Shown: one piece after another, positions 1 through 7,706 of the stretch
How the letters are laid out: each line of letters begins with the position of its first letter
How positions within the stretch are numbered: position 1 is the stretch's first letter
DNA from: Sphingobacteriaceae bacterium
GTDB lineage: Bacteria > Bacteroidota > Bacteroidia > Sphingobacteriales > Sphingobacteriaceae
Assembly: GCA_947460275.1 (NCBI GenBank)
Contig: CANHHZ010000040.1
Coordinates: 1-12,627 of the forward strand
DNA length: 12,627 nt
Reading direction: 5' to 3'
Program-made: the position numbers and the translations under genes
The notes under the pieces: generated by a model
What the model was told of the DNA's origin: nothing
What the model saw: the letters and a program-made list of their open reading frames with translations, nothing else
Databases searched by the model: none

Positions 1-823
1 ATTGTATAAAGAATTACAAGGCATTCCACTAAAATATAATGAAGAATTAGCCGATTCGGTTGTTGCCAAAGCTTATTACGAAGAACTACTGTACAACAAT
101 ATGGACGCATTAAATATGCTTTATGTGGCTACAACACGTTCTAAAGATTATTTATACATGGCCATAATGGGTAAAAAAGAAGAGAAATTAACTGCCATAG
201 GCGATGTGATTAACCATACTTTTGCTGCTGAGTTTGATAAAAATAACAGGTATGAAATAGTGGAGTATGTGCAAAATGAGCATAAACCTGATGAGGCTTG
301 TTTGATAAACTTGATCGAATATCCAACCACCAATCGCTTGTCAGAATTGTATGTGCCATCTGAAGATAAACATTTGCGACATTTACTAAATATCGAAAAA
401 TCTGGAAAAAGAGGTGCTTTGCTGCATGATATTTTGGCCAATGCAAGCACCCAAAAAGAGGTAGACGCCTATGTTTCTGCGTTACTTTTACAAGGTTTTA
501 TTATCGAAGAAGAGGTTAAAGAACTAAACGAAGAGGCTTTAAAAGTATTAAATAACGACGAATTAAAAGCGGTTTTAAGCAAAGCCACAGCGAGCATTAC
601 CGAAAAAAGTATAATTGACGCTAAAGGAAAGTTACACCGACCCGACCGTGTTTTAATTACAGAAGATGAAGTAATTATTTTAGACTACAAGTTTACTTTG
701 GAAGAAAGCGATAAACACATTGAACAAATTACAACGTATAAAAACTTGTTGCAGGCGATGGATTATAACAATGTAAAAACCTATTTGTTTTACGCCGTTA
801 GTGGTAAATTAAAATTAGTTTAA
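1..823 (+). CDS. AddA/RecB-like UvrD-family helicase-nuclease, C-terminal part (5' end outside window)
   Basis: This is the last 273 or so residues of a superfamily 1 helicase with a fused nuclease, the type that with an AddB partner unwinds and trims DNA ends during double-strand-break repair in the cytoplasm. Near the start, LNMLYVATTRSKDYLYM (about residues 37-53 of the visible part) is helicase motif VI, with the arginine in TTRSK. A RecB-type PD-(D/E)XK nuclease domain follows: His142 in GALLHDIL, Asp215 in RPDRV, Asp228 and Lys230 in ILDYKF, and a QxxxY element at Gln242-Tyr246. All expected nuclease residues are therefore present. The frame is open to the left edge, so the helicase core (several hundred residues in this family) lies upstream. 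The TTG at base 2 is an internal leucine codon. The stop is 27 bases before an AddB-like gene, so the two are probably one operon. AddA-type is favoured over plain UvrD because of the nuclease domain and this partner. Confidence 0.88.
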   Translation, partial: LYKELQGIPLKYNEELADSVVAKAYYEELLYNNMDALNMLYVATTRSKDYLYMAIMGKKEEKLTAIGDVINHTFAAEFDKNNRYEIVEYVQNEHKPDEACLINLIEYPTTNRLSELYVPSEDKHLRHLLNIEKSGKRGALLHDILANASTQKEVDAYVSALLLQGFIIEEEVKELNEEALKVLNNDELKAVLSKATASITEKSIIDAKGKLHRPDRVLITEDEVIILDYKFTLEESDKHIEQITTYKNLLQAMDYNNVKTYLFYAVSGKLKLV

Positions 824-850
824 TTAAATTTCGTTCCACATCTCATAAAT

Positions 851-3706
851 ATGAAACCATTTTTACAAGAAGTTGCAGAAGATTTAATGGGCAAATTTGG
901 CGCCCAGTTACAACATTGTGCCATTATTTTTAACAATAAAAGACCCGCTGCCTATTTACAAAAGCATTTGGCCAATATTATTCAGAAACCTTTTTTTAGT
1001 CCGTCTTTTTATACCATACAAGAGTTTTTTGCTGCGGCCACCAATTATAAAATTGCCGATTTTTACTTGCAATTTTTCACCTTGCATCAAATTTATAATC
1101 GCCTATTGGCTCAAGAAAAGTTAGAACCCATTTCGAGCCATAAGTTTTTTCCTTTGGCCAAAATTATTTTAAGCGATTTTAGTCAAATAGATGCCGATTT
1201 GGTAGATGCCGATAAACTGTACCGCGATTTAGAAGATATCGCGGTTATTAACCAAGATTTTGATTATTTAAGTCCTGAACAATACCAGTTTTTAGCTCAA
1301 TTTTGGACTTCATATTCTGAAGGAAAGCATAAAAAACAACAAGAACTTTTTATCCAAATGTGGCGACGCATGCCTAGGCTTTACCATGAGTTTCATGCTG
1401 CATTAAAGGAAAAGGATTATGTAACCAATGGCTATGCTTACAGGTTGTTAGCCGAAGCAAATATGCATGAGCAAGCTTTTTTGAAAAGTTTTGATCAAGG
1501 GAAAATTGTTTTTGTAGGTTTTAATGCGTTGAGCAATGCCGAAGCTAAAATTTTTAAGCAATTTCAGGAAACAGACAGTGCGCTGTTTTATTTTGACGTT
1601 GATGATTATTATGTAAATGACCCTTTGCAAGAAGCGGGCTTGTTTTTAAGGAAAAACTTTAAACAGTTGGGCTTAAAAAATGTGTTTGAAAACCAACCAA
1701 GTTTGATGAAAACTGCCGAGCATTCGGTTAATGTTTTTAAGGTTCAAGGGCATTCGGCACAAGCCAAAATTCTTAGTCAGGTTTTGGAAAGCTCGTATAC
1801 AAGTTCTGAAGAAGTGGGCACAACCGCTGTGGTATTGGCCGATGAAAGTTTGCTCATTCCAACTTTGCAAACTATTCCAACCCACGTCAATGGAAGTGAA
1901 ATAGACCTCAACGTTACCATGGGCTTTGCTTTGTCTACCTCAACCATTTTTGGCTTGGCAGATTTGTGGTTGATTAGTCAGCTTGAAATTTTAAAAACAG
2001 AAAGAGTCAATCATAAAAATGTAGCCGCTTTTATTACCCATCCTTTGACAGGTTTTAGCCAAAAAATGCGTGATAAAATCCAATCTGCATTACTTTCCGA
2101 AAATGTAGTAGAGATAGATTACCAACGTTTAATGCGTCAAAGTGGTTTGTTCGAGCTTTTTTATCGAAAAACAACACAGCCAAATGACGTTGTTACCAAC
2201 CTTTTGCAAGTGTTAGATTATGTGTTAACCAGGTTGTCTAGTACGCAAGCACTTAAAAAAATTGATGCAGAGCTTTTTGTAAAAACCATACAAGAACTTA
2301 ATCGCCTGCAAGATACTTTTGGCAAACACATTGATAAAGAAGAACTCAGTTTTGTAATTTATTTGGTGCAAAAGGCTTTGCAAGCTATTGCTGTGCCGCT
2401 TGCCGGCGATCCACTTAAAGGAATACAGGTAATGGGTTTGTTGGAAACTAGAAATCTAAACTTTGATAAAGTTGTTTTCTTAGGGTTTAACGAAGGCATT
2501 ATTCCTAAATCTTCTATTGGCAATAGTTTTATTCCAGATAGCATACGCAGGGTTTATGGCTTGCCGGTTTTAGAAAATTTAGATGCCATTTCTTCGTATA
2601 TGGTATACCGTCTATTGCAAAGGGCAAACAATATCAATTTTGTCTATAATGGGCTAACCGATGAATCTACTTCGGGCGAACCTAGTCGCATTTTAAAGCA
2701 ATTAGAGTTTGAAAGTGGATTTAACTTCAATTACCACGAATTAAGTTTAAATGTAGCTACAGAGCCATTTAAAGAAGTTCAAATAGAGAAAAAAGGCAAT
2801 AAATTTATTGAAGACGCACTTCGCAAATACCTCAATAAAACTAAAAGCTTGTCGCCATCGGCATTAACCCAATACATTGCTAACCCAATCGATTTCTTTT
2901 TTAAATATATTGCTGGCATTAAAGAACCAAAAGAAATTAAGGCAGTAGTAGAAGCCAACGAAATTGGTTCGATATTGCACAAGGCAATGGAGTTTTTTTA
3001 TGAAGAACTGTTAGGTGCAGAAATTACCGCAGAGCGAATTAACGAAAGACGTAAGAAAGTGCCGCAGTTGGTTGTAAAAGCATTTAATTCGGTGATGTTC
3101 GATCATCCTGATAAGGTAATTGAATACAAAGGAATGCAAAAAGTAGTTTTGGCCATTGTAGAGACATATATTGCCATAATTTTGGATCAAGATGTAATGC
3201 AAACGCCGTTCCAGGTGCTAAGCTTAGAACAAAAGGTAGAAGCGCAAATTTCTTTCCCGCTAAACGGAAAGGAAGAAAGCATAAAAATATTTGGGATTAT
3301 AGATAGGGTAGATGTAAAAGACGGTGTAACCAAAATTGTAGATTATAAAACAGGAAGTGATAAACTTACGTTTAAAGACATTCCTTCTTTGTTTGACACC
3401 AATGGAAAGCACATTAACAAAGCTTTAATTCAAACCTTATTGTATACCTATGCATATGAGCAGTTTTCGGGCAAAACTTGTGTAGAGCCTAATTTGTACA
3501 TTGTCAAAGCCATGTCTAAAGAAGGCATTTCGTTTAAATCTGGAAAACAAATATTAGCTGGAGAATATCTAGACGAAATAAAGCCAATTTTTTTAGATGA
3601 ACTTAGAAAAGTACTTACAGCGCTGTTTGAATTCCCCTATTTTACGACGAGTTCAGTACCTGATAATTACAAATACTCTATTTATAAAACGTTATTTGGA
3701 AAATAG
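851..3706 (+). CDS. AddB-like PD-(D/E)XK nuclease family protein
   Basis: A 951-residue protein resembling the second subunit of AddAB/RexAB-type helicase-nucleases, acting with the upstream AddA-like protein at broken DNA ends. The N-terminal and middle parts look like an inactivated helicase scaffold: no Walker A GxGKT/S is visible near the start, while VVFLGFNEGIIP (541-552) matches the motif ahead of the C-terminal section in this family. The nuclease domain is at about 665-935: LSPSALTQYIANP (667-679), His710 in GSILHKAME, Asp818 in GIIDRVD, Asp831 and Lys833 in VDYKTG, and QxxxY at Gln861-Tyr865, so catalysis looks intact. Oddly, the cysteines that hold the 4Fe-4S cluster in classical AddB appear replaced by Asn678, Tyr940, Ser943 and Phe949. 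The ATG at 851 is the first in frame after the previous stop and begins the typical MKPFLQEVAEDL. No strong terminator follows. Family assignment is firm; the AddB role is inferred from the pairing. Confidence 0.85.
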   Translation: MKPFLQEVAEDLMGKFGAQLQHCAIIFNNKRPAAYLQKHLANIIQKPFFSPSFYTIQEFFAAATNYKIADFYLQFFTLHQIYNRLLAQEKLEPISSHKFFPLAKIILSDFSQIDADLVDADKLYRDLEDIAVINQDFDYLSPEQYQFLAQFWTSYSEGKHKKQQELFIQMWRRMPRLYHEFHAALKEKDYVTNGYAYRLLAEANMHEQAFLKSFDQGKIVFVGFNALSNAEAKIFKQFQETDSALFYFDVDDYYVNDPLQEAGLFLRKNFKQLGLKNVFENQPSLMKTAEHSVNVFKVQGHSAQAKILSQVLESSYTSSEEVGTTAVVLADESLLIPTLQTIPTHVNGSEIDLNVTMGFALSTSTIFGLADLWLISQLEILKTERVNHKNVAAFITHPLTGFSQKMRDKIQSALLSENVVEIDYQRLMRQSGLFELFYRKTTQPNDVVTNLLQVLDYVLTRLSSTQALKKIDAELFVKTIQELNRLQDTFGKHIDKEELSFVIYLVQKALQAIAVPLAGDPLKGIQVMGLLETRNLNFDKVVFLGFNEGIIPKSSIGNSFIPDSIRRVYGLPVLENLDAISSYMVYRLLQRANNINFVYNGLTDESTSGEPSRILKQLEFESGFNFNYHELSLNVATEPFKEVQIEKKGNKFIEDALRKYLNKTKSLSPSALTQYIANPIDFFFKYIAGIKEPKEIKAVVEANEIGSILHKAMEFFYEELLGAEITAERINERRKKVPQLVVKAFNSVMFDHPDKVIEYKGMQKVVLAIVETYIAIILDQDVMQTPFQVLSLEQKVEAQISFPLNGKEESIKIFGIIDRVDVKDGVTKIVDYKTGSDKLTFKDIPSLFDTNGKHINKALIQTLLYTYAYEQFSGKTCVEPNLYIVKAMSKEGISFKSGKQILAGEYLDEIKPIFLDELRKVLTALFEFPYFTTSSVPDNYKYSIYKTLFGK

Positions 3707-3866
3707 CGCCTAAAGAATTTAGAAGATTTTTTAGTACAAAGCAAAATTTTATTCGACACTTTGTTGGTAGTGCCATATTTTATTTTACTATTTTGTAAAC
3801 TAACACATCACTAAAAGCAAGGAAAAACGTACCGAAAAGACTACTTTAAAATTACGATACAATACT

Positions 3867-3874
3867 TATATTTG
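3867..3874 (+). promoter_or_regulatory. Putative promoter -7 box of pdhB
   Basis: TATATTTG matches the Bacteroidetes -7 consensus TAnnTTTG exactly and ends 25 bases before the pdhB ATG, which would give a leader of roughly 20 bases. I see no TTG at the usual 17-23 base distance upstream, so the -33 half is missing or weak. The box is seen in the sequence; its activity is inferred. Confidence 0.5.
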
Positions 3875-3899
3875 CCTTTTGTAATTTTGAAACACACAA

Positions 3900-4886
3900 A
3901 TGAGAGAGATACAATTTAGAGAAGCACTTCGTGAAGCATTAAGCGAAGAAATGCGCAAAAACGAGAACATTTTTTTAATGGGGGAAGAGGTTGCGCAATA
4001 CAATGGTGCTTATAAAGTTAGTCAAGGTATGCTTGATGAATTTGGCGATAAACGCGTTATTGATACACCAATTGCAGAGCTGGGTTTTGCTGGTATAGGT
4101 ATTGGCGCTGCAATGAATGGATTGGTTCCGGTTGTGGAGTTCATGACTTTCAATTTCTCGTTAGTTGCCATCGATCAAATTATCAATGCGGCTGCAAAAA
4201 TTCTTTCAATGAGTGGTGGTCAGTTTTCTGTACCAATCGTTTTTCGTGGACCAACAGGTAACGCAGGTCAATTAGGTGCTCAACACTCTCAAAACTTCGA
4301 AAACTGGTTTGCCAACTGTCCTGGGTTAAAAGTTGTAGTTCCGGCTACGCCTTATGATGCAAAAGGATTGTTAAAACAAGCCATTTTAGATCCAGATCCA
4401 GTAATTTTTATGGAGTCTGAAGTAATGTATGGTGATAAAGGCGATGTTCCTGAAGGCGAATATTACTTAGAAATTGGTAAAGCCAACGTGGTAAAACAAG
4501 GAACAGATGTGACTATTGTAACTTTTGGTAAAATGTTAACGCGTGCGGTTAACCCGGCAGTTGAAGAATTAGCGAAGGAAGGAATCAACGCAGAAGTGAT
4601 AGATTTACGTACCGTTCGTCCAATTGATTATGCAACGATTATCGAGTCGGTAAAGAAAACCAACCGTTTAGTTATTGTAGAGGAGGCTTGGCCTTTGGCA
4701 TCAATCTCTTCAGAAATCACTTTCAATGTTCAAAAACACGCTTTTGATTATTTAGATTCGCCAATTTTACGTATCACTTGTGCCGATGTGCCACTTCCGT
4801 ATGCTCCAACACTTATTGCCGCTAGCTTGCCTAACGCTGATAAAGTTGTTAAAGCCGTAAAAGAAGTAATGTACGTGAAAAAATAG
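3900..4886 (+). CDS. pdhB: Pyruvate dehydrogenase E1 component, beta subunit
   Basis: A 328-residue protein, the usual length for the beta chain of the alpha2-beta2 pyruvate dehydrogenase E1. With the alpha subunit and thiamine diphosphate it decarboxylates pyruvate and passes the acetyl group to the lipoyl E2 in the cytoplasm. Visible hallmarks are REIQFREALREALSEEM at the N-terminus, GEEVAQYNGAYKVSQG (28-43), DTPIAE with Glu60 (the conserved glutamate contacting the cofactor aminopyrimidine), RGPTGNAGQLGAQHSQ with His129 near the active site, and IDLRTVRPID (234-243) in the C-terminal transketolase-like domain. YNGAYKV and the DVPLPYAPTL region favour pyruvate over branched-chain 2-oxoacid E1. 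The gene stands alone: neither the E1 alpha, E2 nor E3 gene is adjacent, and it has its own promoter box and terminator. The ATG at 3900 gives the standard N-terminus; no strong Shine-Dalgarno is seen, as is common in this phylum. Confidence 0.95.
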   Translation: MREIQFREALREALSEEMRKNENIFLMGEEVAQYNGAYKVSQGMLDEFGDKRVIDTPIAELGFAGIGIGAAMNGLVPVVEFMTFNFSLVAIDQIINAAAKILSMSGGQFSVPIVFRGPTGNAGQLGAQHSQNFENWFANCPGLKVVVPATPYDAKGLLKQAILDPDPVIFMESEVMYGDKGDVPEGEYYLEIGKANVVKQGTDVTIVTFGKMLTRAVNPAVEELAKEGINAEVIDLRTVRPIDYATIIESVKKTNRLVIVEEAWPLASISSEITFNVQKHAFDYLDSPILRITCADVPLPYAPTLIAASLPNADKVVKAVKEVMYVKK

Positions 4887-4903
4887 AACTACTACGCTGA
4901 GCT

Positions 4904-4922
4904 CCTGCCTGTCGCAGGCAGG
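4904..4922. repeat. Perfect 8-bp palindrome (CCTGCCTG / CAGGCAGG)
   Basis: CCTGCCTG, a 3-base loop TCG, then CAGGCAGG form a perfect GC-rich hairpin 17 bases after the pdhB stop and before the T-tailed terminator. There is no T-run after it, so it is not itself a normal terminator. It resembles a dispersed palindrome I associate with Bacteroidetes intergenic regions; that resemblance is from memory. It might stabilise the pdhB mRNA 3' end. Confidence 0.6.
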
Positions 4923-4943
4923 TGTCAAGATGCAAAAGATATC

Positions 4944-4976
4944 AATCCTCTAAGCTTTGCTTAGGGGATTTTTTTT
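4944..4976 (+). terminator. Rho-independent terminator of pdhB
   Basis: AATCCTCTAAGC (4944-4955) pairs with GCTTAGGGGATT (4959-4970) over 12 positions with one T-G wobble, closing a 3-base TTT loop, and is followed directly by six more T residues. It lies 58 bases after the pdhB stop and fits an intrinsic terminator for that transcript. Confidence 0.85.
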
Positions 4977-5003
4977 AGCCCACGGTTTAAAAGTGGGCTA
5001 AAA
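4973..5003. repeat. 11-bp inverted repeat overlapping the pdhB terminator T-run
   Basis: TTTTAGCCCAC (4973-4983) is perfectly complementary to GTGGGCTAAAA (4993-5003) across a 9-base loop. Its left arm uses the T-run of the preceding terminator. Neither strand has a T-run just after the stem, so it is not a clear terminator on its own. It could strengthen the first terminator or protect an RNA end. Confidence 0.55.
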
Positions 5004-5056
5004 TTTATAAATTATTATGGTTTGCTTGCTTAGGCTGATGGGTTTTAAAGCGCCCT

Positions 5057-5167
5057 GCAACCCTGCCAAAAGAGGTTGCCTTTAATGTTAAACCCGATTG
5101 CCGTATAAAGCCCGCAAGTTGAGGAACGAAACGAGGACTTGCAACAGAAAGCGGGGCAAATTTTGCC
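5057..5167. repeat. REP-like palindromic element before tex
   Basis: A cluster of short palindromes in otherwise non-coding DNA: GCAACC (5057-5062) with GGTTGC (5074-5079); GCAAGT (5114-5119) with ACTTGC (5137-5142) around a purine-rich loop GAGGAACGAAACGAGG; an alternative CCCGC (5111-5115) with GCGGG (5151-5155); and the near-palindrome GGCAAATTTTGCC (5155-5167). No coding frame explains it. The loop and arms look like the repetitive extragenic palindromes common in Sphingobacteriaceae, but repetition cannot be shown from one copy. The rest of the 385-base gap (4887-5271) holds the pdhB hairpins and a possible tex promoter. Confidence 0.4.
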
Positions 5168-5246
5168 AAGCGCTTTGTATTTGAATTTTCAAAAAATTTG
5201 GACAGCTAAAATCCATAAATTTTCTTCTACGCAACCGATATTTCAC

Positions 5247-5254
5247 TAAATTAG
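5247..5254 (+). promoter_or_regulatory. Possible promoter -7 box of tex
   Basis: TAAATTAG differs at one base from TAnnTTTG and ends 17 bases before the tex ATG. No convincing TTG -33 element is seen at the right distance, so this is a weak call based on position and partial match. Confidence 0.3.
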
Positions 5255-5271
5255 CCGATCGTAAAATCAAT

Positions 5272-7581
5272 ATGAATACACATTTTCAGCGGATAGCAGG
5301 CAGTTTAAATATTGCCATTAAACAAGTTGTTGCAACATTAAATTTATTGGACGAAGGTGCAACTGTCCCTTTTATTTCGCGTTACCGAAAAGAAGTAACA
5401 GGCAGCTTAGACGAAGTTCAGGTGGCTGCGATTAGAGATTTAGCACAACAGCTTCGAGAATTAGATAAACGTCGTGAAGCGATTTTAAAATCGTTAGAGG
5501 AGCTACAAAAATTAACGCCAGACTTAGCTAAAAAAATAAACGATGCCGAGACCATTACTGCTTTAGAAGATATTTACTTGCCCTATAAACCTAAGCGCAA
5601 AACGAGAGCATCGGTAGCTAAAGAAAAAGGCTTGGAGCCCTTGGCCTTACGTATTTTGTCGCAAAGCAGGATAGATCCAGCAGCTGAAGCTTTAGCTTAC
5701 ATTAACGATAAAAAAGGTGTGGTAAACGAAGTAGAAGCATTGGCGGGCGCCAGAGATATTATTGCCGAAATGGTAAGTGAAAATATAGATGCAAGAACTA
5801 AAATGCGTAATTTTTTTACTCAAAAAGCCAATTACAAATGTGTTTTAGTAAAGGGAAAAGAAGAAGCAGGCATCAAATACAAAGATTATTTTGAGTGGGA
5901 AGAAAGCGCTAAAACAGCCCCATCGCATCGCATTTTGGCTATGCGTAGGGGCGAGCAAGAAGGATTTTTAAAGCTTGATGTTTTGCCTCCTGATGAAGAA
6001 GCTATCGATTTGTTGGTTAATCAATTTGTAATAGGAAATAACGCTTGCAGTCAGCAAGTAGAATTGGCTGTTGTTGATGGCTATAAACGCCTTTTGCGCT
6101 CTGCCATGGAAACCGAATTAAGAACTGCAACCAAGCAAAAAGCCGATGAAGAAGCGATAAAGGTTTTTGCCGAAAACGCTCGTCAGTTGTTGTTGGCAGC
6201 ACCAATGGGACAAAAAAATGTCCTCGCCATAGATCCTGGTTTTAGAACCGGCTGCAAAGTAGTTTGTTTGGATAAACAGGGCCAGTTGTTAGTTAATACC
6301 ACCATTTATCCGCATACTGGGCAAGGAAATTTGAAAGATGCGGAGTGGCAGCTTAAGCAGCTTTGCGAAAAGCACGCTATAGAAGCCATTGCCATTGGCA
6401 ACGGTACGGCGGGCAGAGAAACCGAAACTTTTGTGCGTGGTTTACAAATACCAGAGGTTGTAGTAGTTATGGTCAATGAAAGTGGCGCTTCTATTTATTC
6501 GGCATCGCCATTGGCTAGGGAAGAATTTCCCACACAAGATATTACCGTTCGTGGGGCAGTTTCTATCGGTCGCCGATTGATGGATCCTTTGGCAGAATTG
6601 GTAAAGATAGATGCAAAATCGATAGGTGTTGGGCAATACCAACACGATGTAGACCAGGCTAAATTGCAACAAAGTTTAGATGATACAGTTATAAGTTGTG
6701 TTAATGCGGTTGGGGTTGAGCTTAATACAGCTTCGAAACAGGTGTTGGCTTATGTTTCTGGCTTGGGCGACACTTTGGCGCAAAACATTGTAAATTATCG
6801 CAATACCCATGGCGCTTTTAAAAATAGAGAGCGTCTTAAAAAAGTGCCACGTTTGGGCGAAAAGGCATTTGAGCAAGCGGCAGGTTTTTTGCGCATAAGC
6901 GATGCTAAACAAGTTTTAGATCGTAGTGGCGTACACCCAGAGCGTTATGCTTTGGTAACGCAAATGGCGGCCGATTTAGAGTGTACGGTAGAAGATTTAA
7001 TGAAAGACCCTGCCTTACAAAAGCAAATTAATTTGCAACGGTATGTAAGTGCAACGGTTGGTTTACCAACATTGAACGATATTTTAAAAGAATTGGCCAA
7101 GCCAGGCCGCGATCCACGTGAGCAGTTCGAAGCTTTTAGTTTTGCCGAAGGTGTAAATGCAATCACCGACTTAAAAATCGGGATGAAACTGTCAGGCATT
7201 GTAACCAATATTACCAACTTTGGTGCTTTTGTAGATATAGGTGTGCATCAAGATGGATTGGTGCATACCAGCCAAATGGCGAATAGATTTGTAGCCAATC
7301 CAAACGAAATTGTGAAGGTAAGTCAGGTTGTACAAGTTACCGTTATGGAGATTGATGTAGCTCGTAAACGGATTTCACTTTCGATGAAAGAGGAGCAAGG
7401 ACCAAGGAGCAAAGAACCAGGAGAAAAAAGCAAAGCACAAGCGCCAAAGGATAAAGCCCCAGAAAATCGAAATTTTGCCACAAGGCCAACAAATAAAGCT
7501 TTTGCCAAAACTCAATCTACGAACGAAATCGACGGTGACTTGCAAGAAAAACTTGCCAAGTTGAAAGGGCTATTTAAGTAG
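5272..7581 (+). CDS. tex: Tex-like RNA-binding transcription accessory protein
   Basis: A 769-residue cytoplasmic protein of the Tex family (related to eukaryotic Spt6), thought to bind nucleic acid and RNA polymerase and modulate transcription; its precise role is not settled. Domains in order: N-terminal helical region with LNLLDEGATVPFISRYRKE (23-41); YqgF/RNase H-like domain starting at NVLAIDPGFRTG (316-327) with GNGTAGRETE (376-385); helix-hairpin-helix region, YVSGLGDTLAQNIVNYR (494-510) and LKKVPRLGEKAFEQAAGFLRI (522-542); and an S1 domain at about 637-706 (SGIVTNITNFGAFVDIG to ISLSMKEE). The tail, 708-769, is low-complexity and charged, ending in LQEKLAKLKGLFK. Its first part is encoded by an approximate 7-base tandem repeat. 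The ATG at 5272 is chosen because the family N-terminus begins immediately there. The gene seems monocistronic, with hairpins upstream and a shared terminator downstream. Confidence 0.95.
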   Translation: MNTHFQRIAGSLNIAIKQVVATLNLLDEGATVPFISRYRKEVTGSLDEVQVAAIRDLAQQLRELDKRREAILKSLEELQKLTPDLAKKINDAETITALEDIYLPYKPKRKTRASVAKEKGLEPLALRILSQSRIDPAAEALAYINDKKGVVNEVEALAGARDIIAEMVSENIDARTKMRNFFTQKANYKCVLVKGKEEAGIKYKDYFEWEESAKTAPSHRILAMRRGEQEGFLKLDVLPPDEEAIDLLVNQFVIGNNACSQQVELAVVDGYKRLLRSAMETELRTATKQKADEEAIKVFAENARQLLLAAPMGQKNVLAIDPGFRTGCKVVCLDKQGQLLVNTTIYPHTGQGNLKDAEWQLKQLCEKHAIEAIAIGNGTAGRETETFVRGLQIPEVVVVMVNESGASIYSASPLAREEFPTQDITVRGAVSIGRRLMDPLAELVKIDAKSIGVGQYQHDVDQAKLQQSLDDTVISCVNAVGVELNTASKQVLAYVSGLGDTLAQNIVNYRNTHGAFKNRERLKKVPRLGEKAFEQAAGFLRISDAKQVLDRSGVHPERYALVTQMAADLECTVEDLMKDPALQKQINLQRYVSATVGLPTLNDILKELAKPGRDPREQFEAFSFAEGVNAITDLKIGMKLSGIVTNITNFGAFVDIGVHQDGLVHTSQMANRFVANPNEIVKVSQVVQVTVMEIDVARKRISLSMKEEQGPRSKEPGEKSKAQAPKDKAPENRNFATRPTNKAFAKTQSTNEIDGDLQEKLAKLKGLFK
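7391..7453 (+). repeat. Degenerate 7-bp tandem repeat inside the tex tail
   Basis: Read in steps of seven from 7391 the sequence gives AGGAGCA, AGGACCA, AGGAGCA, AAGAACC, AGGAGAA, AAAAGCA, AAGCACA, then decays through AGCGCCA and AAGGATA. The first three units are nearly identical. Since 7 is not a multiple of 3, the protein repeats only every 21 bases, giving the mixed Lys/Glu/Pro/Gln tail. Coordinates of the decayed right end are approximate. Confidence 0.6.
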
Positions 7582-7644
7582 ATAAAAAATTACCAGGTTA
7601 AATTTTGCAGTCGGCAAAACGCTTTTATAAATTCCTGTTTTTAA

Positions 7645-7685
7645 AAAAATGCCCCAAATAGTGTTTAACTTTTTGGGGCATTTTT
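7645..7685. terminator. Bidirectional terminator between converging tex and amidohydrolase operon
   Basis: AAAAATGCCCCAAA (7645-7658) is perfectly complementary to TTTGGGGCATTTTT (7672-7685), a 14-bp stem. A T-T mismatch and a further AGT/ACT pairing (7660-7662 with 7668-7670) leave a 5-base loop. The outer part of the stem is A-run on the left and T-run on the right, so each strand reads as a GC core followed by T residues. It sits 63 bases after the tex stop and 21 bases after the stop of the 435-codon minus-strand gene, so it can serve both transcripts. Confidence 0.9.
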
Positions 7686-7706
7686 AAATATGGGCTTTAA
7701 ACTTGC

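Noticed and set aside
2..823. TTG at base 2 as the real start of a short nuclease gene
   Set aside because: The frame is open to the window edge and helicase motif VI lies only about 35 residues in, so the helicase core must be encoded upstream.
3710..3722. CTAAA-GAA-TTTAG hairpin followed by a T-run as terminator of the nuclease operon
   Set aside because: Only 5 A/T-dominated pairs with four bases between stem and T-run; too weak to call.
5088..5270. 60-codon open frame on the minus strand between pdhB and tex
   Set aside because: It runs through the palindromic repeat, has an arginine-rich composition without domain features, and no promoter or ribosome site is seen.
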